Below, piece after piece: positions 42,550 to 49,981 of a DNA stretch of 49,981 nt (its first letter is position 1; every line of letters starts with the position of its first letter). Made by a program: the position numbers and the translations under genes. This DNA is from Lachnospiraceae bacterium (lineage in GTDB: Bacteria > Bacillota > Clostridia > Lachnospirales > Lachnospiraceae). The stretch covers positions 1-49,981 of the forward strand of contig JAFUAB010000024.1 of assembly GCA_017460885.1 (NCBI GenBank). The letters run 5' to 3'. Below the pieces are notes generated by a model, which saw only the letters and a list, made by a program, of their open reading frames with translations, did not search any database and had not been told where the DNA came from.

Positions 42550-45500
42550 TTACTTCCCTTTTGAAACCTTTATCGTGACAGTCTTGGTTACTCCTCCGGG
42601 ATAGATAAGGGTTGCCTTGACTGATCCGCTGTTACCGTCAAGTTTCGTTATAAGTATCTTTCCGTTATTACCGTCGGCTCTTGCTTCGACGCTCTTACAC
42701 TCAAGCGTAACTTTCGTAGGAACAATCGTCTGCACGTGCTTCGCGCTGTCCTTATAAGTGCTTATGATATTCGCGCTTCCGATTACGGACTTTCCGTCGG
42801 CTTTTTCTGCAGAAGCCTTCGGTATCGTGACCTTTACTGCCTTGACCGTGGGTTTAGTCTTCTTCGCGCTCACATTCTTAACGGTAAGCGGTACGCTTAT
42901 CTTATTACCGTCATTATCCGTTACCGTAAGTATGAAGGTCATATCACCTACTTTTAAGTTCTTCGCGCTAAGCAGCGAACCGCTGTAGCTTACCTCGATA
43001 TTTCCATTATTGACCTTTGCGGTAAAGTCAGAAGCTGAAGGTGCCGTTCCCTTCTTAAGTGTAACAGCTGAAACCTTCACTGCGCTTATGCTTCCCTGCA
43101 CTTCCTTTAATGTCGGTGCGATCACCATGGGCTTACCCGTCACAACATCATATTTCTGTGTGATCTTACCCGAAGCCGCATTGTCAAGTGCCTTGTCGGT
43201 GACCTTAACCTTCACTGAAAGTGTTGCCTTGCCAGCCTTAAGCTTCAGGGTGTAGCTTCCCTTTTTGATGCCGCTCCTTCCAAGAGAAACGGTGAGCATT
43301 CCGTCGCTTATGCTTCCAAGCGCTTCCTCACCCTTCTTGCCCTTTTCGATCGAAACGGTATCTGCCGTAGCCGGCACTCCGTTTAAGGTAAGCGGGAACG
43401 AGAATGTCTGCTCAGGTGCGTTTGTATTAAGGGTAACCTGCTTTAACCCTCCCATGTCAATCATAAGCACATCCTTATCGGCCTTTACCTCGGCTATGCT
43501 GTAGTTAAGAGTCACAGGGTCCTTTGTATTCCACTTATCCTTAGTGATCGCTATCTTTCCGGATCTCTTACCGTCTGCCTTTAATGATACAAGGCCGTCA
43601 TCTCCCGTGGTCACGGGCTGACCTGCATAGGTCACGGTGGCTCCTGTCAGATCAAAAGGCACATAGTTTCCGTTCTGTGTCTGGTACAGGACTGTAGTAG
43701 TAAGTGTCGTCTCCGTACCCTTCTTTACCGTGCCCTTCGTGCTTGTGAGCTTAAGCACCGGCTTGTTATAGGTAAACGGAAGCACATAGGATACCGTTCC
43801 CTCTTCTCCCAAGTCAAAATCAAATGTATTGGCATTCGCTGCCTTCTTCCGGTCAGCGCCTTCTTTCAGGCTTACGCTTATGATATTCTCCGAAAGGGTG
43901 GCATCAAAGAATTTCGCGGAGGTCTTGTTCGTGTTTACGGCTTCTTTGAAGGCACGGATCCCCTTCACCATAAAGTCATGGGCTTTGTCATCCTCAAACA
44001 GGTTCCACTTCTGTGCCCCTTCAATGGTAAAGCTCATCACGGCGCCTCCGTCCGTGAAGTTCACAAGCAGCATGTGCTCCCCGGGTCCCAGGCTGTCAAG
44101 GTAGGACGCTGTCAGCTCGATGATGGTGGTGTTGCCTGCATCGTCCGCCGCAAGCCTCTCCACCTGCTCCCCAGCTGTTGCAAGGGCGCTGTCTACTGCC
44201 ACGTCACTGTCCTGCGGAAGCATCAGGGATAGGCTCTCCCCGCTTCCTGCTGCGAGCAGCGCATTCTGCTTCTGTGCGGCGCTGCCGCCACCATTCTTTA
44301 CCGTGTAATCCTTACCTTCACGAAGCGCATTCCCGTTTTCGTCCATCACTGTGGAAACCTTATCGGGATCCGCATTTATCTTAAACTGTGCGGATTTATC
44401 AACCTCAGGTGCGCCGTCCTCCCGTTCTGTTTCAGTCACGGTCTGATCGTCGCCCTCAGTTACTTCATATTGTTTCTTATCACCCGTAAAGACAAGCTTG
44501 AACGTGACAACAACATCCTCGGTGCCCATGGTGCCGTTTATCTCAGACGGCGTTACCGTGTATACATCGCCTAAGATCGGATCGGTATATTTCGGTGCAG
44601 GGATGTGATAGTCATATCCCTCCAGGCAGCTCTTACTAGACATCCTATGTCGTCGGCTGTGCGTATCTTCCACATAGACATATATCTCGTGGGTTTTCCC
44701 CGCAGGTTCATACCCCACCGTTTCCACCACGTTTTCCTGTACGTTATTACGCTCCACATACGCCTGCTTGGGTTTCATGTTCTCCACCGTCGGGCTGTCC
44801 ACGTGGTAGGAGCCTCCCTTGCGCACCGCCTCGATGTGGGTCTTTGGCTGCTTGAACAGATAGGCGTATTCATCGGGGCCGGCGTAGACGTAATTCACCG
44901 TCACAATGGGCGCGAGGTCATATTCCACATCGAGCTCCAGATCCTCGTAGATAGTGTAGTCGTGCACGTCGTCGACCGGAAGTACAGGCAACCAGCCGAC
45001 CACCCCCTTCGGAGTATCTACAAGGATCTTCGGTGACGGGACATTGATGTGCGTACCATAGGGCACAACCTTGTAATAGCTTTCCGGGTACGGCCAATAA
45101 TGCGTCCCCCATTCGGTATAGTAGCGTATATAAACGGTGCATGCCTTCTCATAATGGAAGGTGAACTCCTGATCCTCCTCCTTGAACTTTCCGGACAGGA
45201 CATCCGATTTTTCCGTAAGCATCAGCCCGCGGATATGGGGTGCCACGATGTAGTAGGGCGTACCCGGAAGACCCGTCGTCTGGAAATCCGGGATCTTATC
45301 ATAACCTTCCGGAGTTTCAAAGTGAACAGTCACATAATAGTAGTTACCATCCTTTGGTTTATAGGTAACCTCAAAGGTCGTATCCTCTCCCGGCATGTTT
45401 CCTTCTACCTTGTCCATGGCGGGAACAAGACCCTCGATAGTAGGACTGGGAATGCTGTACCACATGCCCTCGGAATACTTTCCGGTATAGGTCTTGGGCT

Positions 45501-48500
45501 TATATGCGGCATATTCATTCGGTACGGTATAGTTGACAGTCAGAGTGTAGGGCTTAAGCATCACAGGGGCATTGGTGTAATTAACCTCCACGGTGATATC
45601 CTCTTTGCCCATATTTCCGTACACGGTAAAGGGATTGGCCTGAAGGCCCTCTATCTTCGGTGAGCGGCGCACATACTCATCCCCTACCCTGACGGGCTTG
45701 GTGTAGCTTTCGGGCTTTTCATAACCCGCAGGCACGTTATAGTTGATGGTCAGGGTATGGTATGTCTTGGTATAGCTCACATTTACGGTCACATCCGCCT
45801 TGCCCATGTCTCCGGTCACGGTCTTTATATCAGGGGCAAGACCCTCAAGCTCGGGAGAGGGGATCTCGTAGCTTCGTCCCTCCCCGTAGTATTTCGTAAC
45901 GGAAGCAGGGGCAGTGAAGCCTTCCGGCACGAGGTAGTTCACGGTCACCTTATGCTCCACTAAGACTGCCGTGTTGTAATCATACACCACGTCGACCTCA
46001 ACGTCTTTATCGCCCATGGTACCCGTCACCTTTTCAGGCCAGGGCGCTACATCGTTATAGCTTGGCGGGGTGATGTTATAGGTCTCACCGGTATTGTAAT
46101 AGTAGATCACGGTCTGATCCTTCGCCCCAGTGAAACCCTCCGGGAATTTGTAATACACGGTCACCCGCCTTGAGGGAGTGTAGTTAACGGTCTCTGTGAT
46201 GTTCAAGCCCTCGGTGATCTTATCTTTCACCTTAGCGGCCACCGTTTCCCGGTCGGGCTTTAGGCCGTTAAGCAGCGGGGATTTCACAGAATACTCTTCG
46301 CCTCCCATGAGCCATGGCAGAACCTTCGGCTCCGGTGCGGTGTAGCCCTCCGGCACCTCGTAATTGATCGTAACGGTATAGCCATCCGCAGGATAATATT
46401 TTACAGTCAGGATCTCATCTGTGTCCTTGAAGGTGTAGTTGATGACCTCCTGATCAGGCAAGAGGCGGTAGATGTGGGGAGACCGGAACTCGCAGGTGGT
46501 ACCGGCTGCCTGGGTCTCCTCAATCGACCATGATTTTCTGTCGTAATTCCCCTCCGGCACCACGTAGTTGACTGTGACGGTGTGGTTAGTGACGTTGTGA
46601 GGATCGCGGGAAACCACTCCCGTCACATGATTACAACCAGTGCATACGTTTATTATATCGCCCGCCGCAAACTCTTTTCCATCATCCGCCGTGCCGGAGC
46701 TGGGTGCAGTAAACGTCCGACCACAGGTTTCCATCATGTTTGTTGCTGTATACTGTTCCCCTGCTGTTACTCGCTGACCAACGCCAGCACGATGCCCTAT
46801 TACATTCTTCATGCCGTGAGGGCAGGCCTCTGTTTCGCAATACATTCCACGGTCAATGAAATCCTTGGTCGGAAGATAGAATTCGGCGTTTGGGTCACTA
46901 TTACAAGGATGGCTATGATAAGCTTGATAATCGTATCCGCTCTTGTAATACTCTGCCAGTACCATTCCACAGTCAATACAAACAGTTCTTGCTTTGGCAA
47001 ATAGGTATTCATAGTCATCTATGGTTTGAGGGTAAAACTTGAGGGACGATGTTCCGTTCCACCCATCCTCACATTCTTCTATTTCTCCCCAACGATGTAA
47101 ACCATCTGTACTGTTGGGACACTTGGACTCCGTATCCACCACATACTCTACCGTAAACTCCTTGCCCTCCTTGCCGTAGGTTCCCGTGATCACTGCCTGA
47201 TCGGGATCCTTCAGCTTAAGGCCTTTGATGGTCGGGGAGGGGATGCTGAAGGTATCGTTTTGATAGCCCCATTCCAGCTTGGCCTTGGGGGCGGTGTAAC
47301 CCTCCGGCACTACATATCTCACGAAGGCGCACTTCTGGGACTCCACATATTCCACGGTCACTTCAACATCCGAGTCGGTGATCTTTCCCTTTACCACCTC
47401 CTTATTTTCATCCTTAACATAGCAGCCCTTAACCTCGGGAGACGGTATGCTGTAGCTGTCTCCGGCATGCTTGCCGGGCTCCTTCTTGTATTCCGGAACG
47501 GCGGTAAAGCCCTCTGGAACCATATAATTGACGGTCACGGTGTAGGTGGTCTCGCTATAGGTCACCGGGACGATCGCGTAACCATCTAACATGGGGTAAT
47601 CACCGATCTTACCTGAAACCTTTGACCGATCCGGGGTAAGCCCCTGTATGTCAGGGGATTTGATCTCAAATTCCTCATCGGCTGCACCCGTTTTGGTCTG
47701 CTGCTTGGGCAACTTGTCCTCATAGCCCATGGGCACCTCGTACTGCACTATGACTGTATAGAGCTTGTCGGTGTATCTTACCGTAACGGTCTCATCCTCA
47801 TAACCGATGTTTTTAACCACCTCTGTCCCAGCGGTATACAGACCCTCGATCCCCGGTATGGGAACGGTGACCTCCTTGCCGATAAAGTCCGTCTTCTCTA
47901 CGGATTCGGGTTTTTGAGACTCATATTCTGCAGGTACCTCGAAATTCACGGTGAGGGTGTGCTTATCCAGTGTATAGGTAACGGTCTTCGTTTCATCCGC
48001 CTTGCCTATATTGCCCTTGATCTCATCCTTATCAGGAGTCAGGCCCTTAAGCTCAGGTGATTTTACCGTATACTCCTTCCCCGGAACGCCAACGGCACTA
48101 CCGCTTGCGGGGGCTTCAAAGCCAGTAGGAACCTTGTAATCCACCGTAACGGTGTACTGATCGGCGTAGTAGGTAACGATAAAGGTCTCGTCCTTGTTAC
48201 CAATCTTACCGGAAACATAATCCTTATCCGGTATAAGCCCCTCGATGTCAGGCGTCTTGAAGCTGTACTCCGTTCCCGGAGAGCCGGTCTTGTGCTTATT
48301 CTTGGGCTTTTTGCTCTCGTAGCCCTTGGGCACCTCGTATTTTACCCTTGCCACATAATAGATGGGCGAATACTTCACGGTGATGGTCTCGTTCGTTATG
48401 CCGAAGTGGCCGTACACAGCCTCCTGATCGGCCACAAAGCCCTCCACCTTGGGAGATGACGCCACATAGGCCTCCCCAGGCGCACCCTCCAGCTTTTTCG

Positions 48501-48657
48501 ATGCCGGAGCAGGTGTTTCGCACCCATCGGGCATTTCATACACGATAGTAAGCCTGACCTTCTTTGGCGTAGCCGCAAGTGTGCTTAAGGGCATCTCCCC
48601 AAAAACAAACGCAAACGCCAATAGAAACGCCAAAACTCTTTTGATGCTTGTTTTCAT
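42550..48657 (-). CDS. Giant secreted MucBP-like repeat protein with an inserted Cys-rich module
   Basis: The protein has 2035 residues. A Sec signal (basic start, hydrophobic core, end near STLAA, about 30) is followed by about 17 repeats of ~65-72 residues. These follow the pattern YTVTVNYxVPEGY ... SPxIEGL.PD ... VTGxxGxxDxTVTVxYxx, close to MucBP or related bacterial surface beta-grasp repeats. Seven repeats (about 34-509) come first. Next is a ~177-residue insert with many Cys/His residues (about 509-686), then ten more repeats (to about 1395). Thr-rich linker and Ig/X2-like beta domains continue to the end. There is no LPxTG or other obvious anchor. AGGAGGT precedes the ATG. It probably acts outside the cell in adhesion or matrix binding. 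Confidence 0.85.
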   Translation of the reverse strand: MKTSIKRVLAFLLAFAFVFGEMPLSTLAATPKKVRLTIVYEMPDGCETPAPASKKLEGAPGEAYVASSPKVEGFVADQEAVYGHFGITNETITVKYSPIYYVARVKYEVPKGYESKKPKNKHKTGSPGTEYSFKTPDIEGLIPDKDYVSGKIGNKDETFIVTYYADQYTVTVDYKVPTGFEAPASGSAVGVPGKEYTVKSPELKGLTPDKDEIKGNIGKADETKTVTYTLDKHTLTVNFEVPAEYESQKPESVEKTDFIGKEVTVPIPGIEGLYTAGTEVVKNIGYEDETVTVRYTDKLYTVIVQYEVPMGYEDKLPKQQTKTGAADEEFEIKSPDIQGLTPDRSKVSGKIGDYPMLDGYAIVPVTYSETTYTVTVNYMVPEGFTAVPEYKKEPGKHAGDSYSIPSPEVKGCYVKDENKEVVKGKITDSDVEVTVEYVESQKCAFVRYVVPEGYTAPKAKLEWGYQNDTFSIPSPTIKGLKLKDPDQAVITGTYGKEGKEFTVEYVVDTESKCPNSTDGLHRWGEIEECEDGWNGTSSLKFYPQTIDDYEYLFAKARTVCIDCGMVLAEYYKSGYDYQAYHSHPCNSDPNAEFYLPTKDFIDRGMYCETEACPHGMKNVIGHRAGVGQRVTAGEQYTATNMMETCGRTFTAPSSGTADDGKEFAAGDIINVCTGCNHVTGVVSRDPHNVTNHTVTVNYVVPEGNYDRKSWSIEETQAAGTTCEFRSPHIYRLLPDQEVINYTFKDTDEILTVKYYPADGYTVTINYEVPEGYTAPEPKVLPWLMGGEEYSVKSPLLNGLKPDRETVAAKVKDKITEGLNITETVNYTPSRRVTVYYKFPEGFTGAKDQTVIYYYNTGETYNITPPSYNDVAPWPEKVTGTMGDKDVEVDVVYDYNTAVLVEHKVTVNYLVPEGFTAPASVTKYYGEGRSYEIPSPELEGLAPDIKTVTGDMGKADVTVNVSYTKTYHTLTINYNVPAGYEKPESYTKPVRVGDEYVRRSPKIEGLQANPFTVYGNMGKEDITVEVNYTNAPVMLKPYTLTVNYTVPNEYAAYKPKTYTGKYSEGMWYSIPSPTIEGLVPAMDKVEGNMPGEDTTFEVTYKPKDGNYYYVTVHFETPEGYDKIPDFQTTGLPGTPYYIVAPHIRGLMLTEKSDVLSGKFKEEDQEFTFHYEKACTVYIRYYTEWGTHYWPYPESYYKVVPYGTHINVPSPKILVDTPKGVVGWLPVLPVDDVHDYTIYEDLELDVEYDLAPIVTVNYVYAGPDEYAYLFKQPKTHIEAVRKGGSYHVDSPTVENMKPKQAYVERNNVQENVVETVGYEPAGKTHEIYVYVEDTHSRRHRMSSKSCLEGYDYHIPAPKYTDPILGDVYTVTPSEINGTMGTEDVVVTFKLVFTGDKKQYEVTEGDDQTVTETEREDGAPEVDKSAQFKINADPDKVSTVMDENGNALREGKDYTVKNGGGSAAQKQNALLAAGSGESLSLMLPQDSDVAVDSALATAGEQVERLAADDAGNTTIIELTASYLDSLGPGEHMLLVNFTDGGAVMSFTIEGAQKWNLFEDDKAHDFMVKGIRAFKEAVNTNKTSAKFFDATLSENIISVSLKEGADRKKAANANTFDFDLGEEGTVSYVLPFTYNKPVLKLTSTKGTVKKGTETTLTTTVLYQTQNGNYVPFDLTGATVTYAGQPVTTGDDGLVSLKADGKRSGKIAITKDKWNTKDPVTLNYSIAEVKADKDVLMIDMGGLKQVTLNTNAPEQTFSFPLTLNGVPATADTVSIEKGKKGEEALGSISDGMLTVSLGRSGIKKGSYTLKLKAGKATLSVKVKVTDKALDNAASGKITQKYDVVTGKPMVIAPTLKEVQGSISAVKVSAVTLKKGTAPSASDFTAKVNNGNIEVSYSGSLLSAKNLKVGDMTFILTVTDNDGNKISVPLTVKNVSAKKTKPTVKAVKVTIPKASAEKADGKSVIGSANIISTYKDSAKHVQTIVPTKVTLECKSVEARADGNNGKILITKLDGNSGSVKATLIYPGGVTKTVTIKVSKGK

Positions 48658-48725
48658 GCTGTACCTCCTTTTTCTGCAATCTTATTGTTTAGCCTTCAGA
48701 CTTTGCTTTTATCCGTGTTCATAAG

Positions 48726-48825
48726 GAGTCAATGGGGACGATTCACCCTGACTCACTTTTTTATAAATCTTTTCTACTTATCTGCTTCATCAAATGAGTC
48801 ATTAAGAACCATCCCCTCTGACTCA
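48726..48825. repeat. Pair of inverted REP-like units (REPIN-like arrangement)
   Basis: GAGTCA (48726-48731) and TGACTCA (48749-48755) flank one unit; TGAGTCA (48795-48801) and TGACTCA (48819-48825) flank a second. The inner spacing is 17 bases in both, and after inversion of the first unit both contain GAA-C-TCCCC-like cores. The two units lie in opposite orientation ~40 bases apart, upstream of the giant gene. The region 48658-48725 otherwise shows only the AGGAGG site of that gene. Confidence 0.62.
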
Positions 48826-48842
48826 TGCGCTTACCCACAACA

Positions 48843-48885
48843 CAAAAAGCACGTCCTGCAGGAACAATGTCCTGCAAGTCGTGCT
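48843..48885 (-). terminator. Minus-strand intrinsic terminator without a visible gene
   Basis: On the minus strand AGCACG...TGCAGGA pairs with TCCTGCA...CGTGCT (13 pairs around a 3-base internal mismatch), and TTTTTGTGTTG follows. It would end a transcript arriving from the right, but no minus-strand gene is visible there. It may belong to a gene displaced by the IS66 insertion. Confidence 0.6.
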
Positions 48886-48932
48886 CATTTTACGAACTGA
48901 CCAATATGAATAAGCGCGCAGCTATGCCGCCG

Positions 48933-48956
48933 CTGTCTGTCTGTCTGTCTGTCTGT
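48933..48956. repeat. Tetranucleotide microsatellite (CTGT)6
   Basis: Six exact CTGT units lie 276 bases upstream of the giant protein start. Short tandem repeats of this type are prone to slipped-strand changes in length. The flanking 48957-49266 holds no gene I can support. Confidence 0.85.
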
Positions 48957-49266
48957 AAATTGTGGGTTATATACTTCATTCTGTCAACTAAGCCTCTGTA
49001 TAAAACATAAATTTCTAGTGTTATGTTTAGATTTTGTCAAAAATTTTAGCATTTGTATATACCAAATGGATAATCGGTCGTTTTTCGTGTCTAATCGGTT
49101 TATTGCGATTTTTATACCTCGCAGAGAACATCCATTCGGCTTTCGTATCAGAGAAGATACTCTTACCTGGACGAATGAAAGTCACAAATACTATATGTCC
49201 AGGCAGTGTTTTTTAGTCCTTACAAAAAATAAAGAGTCCGTGAAAGCCGGATAAAATGGGCATTTC

Positions 49267-49851
49267 GTAAGCGATAAATAATTCGGCGGATAGAATCCGC
49301 ACTGTAACAAGTTCATAATGGATTTGACCAATAAACCACGTTTTGGTGTGACATTTCGAACTAATGCACTACATTTTGGTGTCACACAGAAAGGACAGAT
49401 TATGGCAAATCCAAGTTACCGTACTAAGGATGAGTGGTTTGCTCTCATCCAGGAATGCAGGAAAAGCGGGTTAACCGATGCGCAGTGGTGTCGCAATAAC
49501 GGAATTAACCGAGATTCCTTTTACAACGCTGTCAAGCGACTAAGGAAATGTTCATACACAATACCTTCACGACAGTCGCCAGACATATATGACTTAACTT
49601 CACCCAAACAGGATGTTGTTAAGGTGGACATCGTTCCGGATGTCCCGCTTCCAAAGGAAATAATCCCTGAGGTAGCACCGCACTTTGACAATTCACATAT
49701 GATAGAGATCACTTTCGGAGATATCCATATATCCCTCTGCAACGGAGCAGATCCGGTTCTGGTATCAAAGACGCTGTCTCTCTTAAGGAGTTACTCATGA
49801 TCGGCGATATCACGGCCGCCGATGAGATCTACATCGTCTGCGGCTTATCCT
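49267..49851 (+). mobile_element. IS66-family element, left part; right part missing or interrupted
   Basis: The left end starts GTAAGCG at 49267, the typical terminal sequence of IS66 elements, followed by a small hairpin (GCGGAT/ATCCGC) and the tnpA gene. tnpB begins with an overlapping ATG but loses similarity after codon 16 (near 49846-49851). tnpC, the large transposase, is not present before the window ends. The element is therefore truncated, or it is split by another insertion. Confidence 0.78.
49402..49800 (+). CDS. IS66-family accessory protein TnpA
   Basis: The 132-residue protein has an N-terminal helix-turn-helix region (KDEWFALIQECRKSGLTDAQ, then WCRNNGINRDSFYNAVKRLR) and a C-terminal segment EITFGDIHISLCNGADPVLV, both characteristic of the small OrfA/TnpA protein of IS66 elements. 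The start is at 49402, with AAAGGA 9 bases upstream; an in-frame Met at 49318 lies in the terminal region of the element. It ends TGA overlapping the tnpB ATG (ATGA), as in intact IS66. It probably cannot support transposition alone. Confidence 0.88.
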   Translation: MANPSYRTKDEWFALIQECRKSGLTDAQWCRNNGINRDSFYNAVKRLRKCSYTIPSRQSPDIYDLTSPKQDVVKVDIVPDVPLPKEIIPEVAPHFDNSHMIEITFGDIHISLCNGADPVLVSKTLSLLRSYS

Positions 49852-49856
49852 TATGA
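49797..49856 (+). pseudogene. IS66-family tnpB, truncated after 16 codons
   Basis: The frame starts MIGDITAADEIYIVCG, the standard N-terminus of IS66 TnpB, where YTDMRKSIDGL-like sequence would be expected next. Instead it continues LSL and a stop. Normal TnpB is about 115 residues. Loss begins near 49845, where the sequence becomes A/T-rich and contains a long inverted repeat. This is an insertion or recombination junction rather than a simple point mutation. Confidence 0.82.
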
Positions 49857-49861
49857 TTTTT

Positions 49862-49925
49862 TTATCCTCATCTTTTTGGAAAACGACTGAATTCAGCGGA
49901 TGTCGAATCAAAAAGATGAGGATAA
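49862..49925. repeat. 16-bp perfect inverted repeat at the tnpB break
   Basis: TTATCCTCATCTTTTT (49862-49877) is complemented by AAAAAGATGAGGATAA (49910-49925), with a 32-base spacer. It lies just beyond the point where tnpB is lost. It could be the end of a nested mobile element or a transcription terminator. Confidence 0.75.
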
Positions 49926-49975
49926 CTTATTTCATGCAATAATGGAATCACCATATTAAAGAAAGGGGTGGTTTC

Positions 49976-49981
49976 ATGAAC
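49976..49981 (+). CDS. Start of a further gene (two codons visible)
   Basis: ATGAAC at the window edge is preceded by AAAGGGGTGG at good spacing, so a gene probably starts here and continues to the right. Its position just after the break in tnpB suggests it belongs to a nested element or to the locus right of the junction. Nothing more can be said from two codons. Confidence 0.4.

Noticed and set aside
42550-42700. LPxTG sorting signal at the end of the giant protein
   Set aside because: The C-terminus reads TVTIKVSKGK with no LPxTG-like motif, hydrophobic helix or basic tail in sorting order.
48685-49010. Small plus-strand frames of 60-71 codons near the microsatellite
   Set aside because: They run through REP-like repeats, a terminator hairpin and the CTGT tract, and none has a convincing ribosome site.
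49191-49385. 64-codon minus-strand frame over the IS66 left end
   Set aside because: It crosses the element boundary and is antisense to the tnpA leader; it is a chance frame.

Overview
The window looks like a chromosomal segment of a low-to-mid-GC Gram-positive anaerobe in the class Clostridia, most likely family Lachnospiraceae. The evidence is a clostridial-type Tad pilus locus with FHA and DUF5702-like members, an Mbl-FlhO-FlhP-FlgJ flagellar rod cluster, a comFC-yvyF pair, CdaA-CdaR, a reverse-domain rubrerythrin beside a PerR-like regulator, and strong AGGAGG-type ribosome binding sites. Genus cannot be fixed from what I can see. Almost all genes are on the minus strand; one block (17.1-20.9 kb) and the right-hand IS66 remnant are on the plus strand.

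Layout. At 1-830, reading leftwards, there is a perfect consensus promoter, a hairpin at the predicted transcript start, an array of 95-bp GC-rich repeats, tRNA-Ser(GCU), a second promoter with an rrn-type leader, and the first bases of a 16S rRNA gene. At 0.9-12.8 kb there is a HIT protein, a flavodoxin/SCP2 fusion and a Tad-type pilus operon (two A24 peptidases, TadZ-like, CpaF ATPase, TadB, TadC, Flp1 pilin, DUF5702-like protein, two TadE-like pseudopilins, FHA protein). A recognisable promoter and possible operators precede this operon. At 13-16.9 kb lies a sulfur operon (cysK, Rrf2 regulator, cysteine desulfurase) followed by a D-Ala-D-Ala carboxypeptidase. The plus-strand block holds a two-component system, a pseudouridine synthase, a PerR-like repressor and rubrerythrin.

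At 20.9-26.4 kb there are a polar amino-acid ABC transporter, gmd, leuA and HPr. At 26.4-33.4 kb there is a c-di-AMP synthase operon (cdaA, cdaR and two uncharacterised membrane proteins), yvyF, comFC and recD2. At 33.5-36.8 kb is the flagellar rod/Mbl cluster, and at 37-42 kb uvrBA. The right end holds a 2035-residue secreted MucBP-like repeat protein with an inserted cysteine-rich module, several palindromic repeats, and an IS66-family element whose tnpB is broken after 16 codons.

The least explained parts are the promoter/hairpin/95-bp-repeat unit in front of tRNA-Ser and rrn, where one hairpin is kept by a compensatory base-pair change; two families of small palindromic elements sharing the same ends; the giant repeat protein with its cysteine-rich insertion and upstream tetranucleotide repeat; and a TadE-like protein carrying two YHxxxC...CxxC modules. 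All family assignments come from reading motifs and context. No database search was run.
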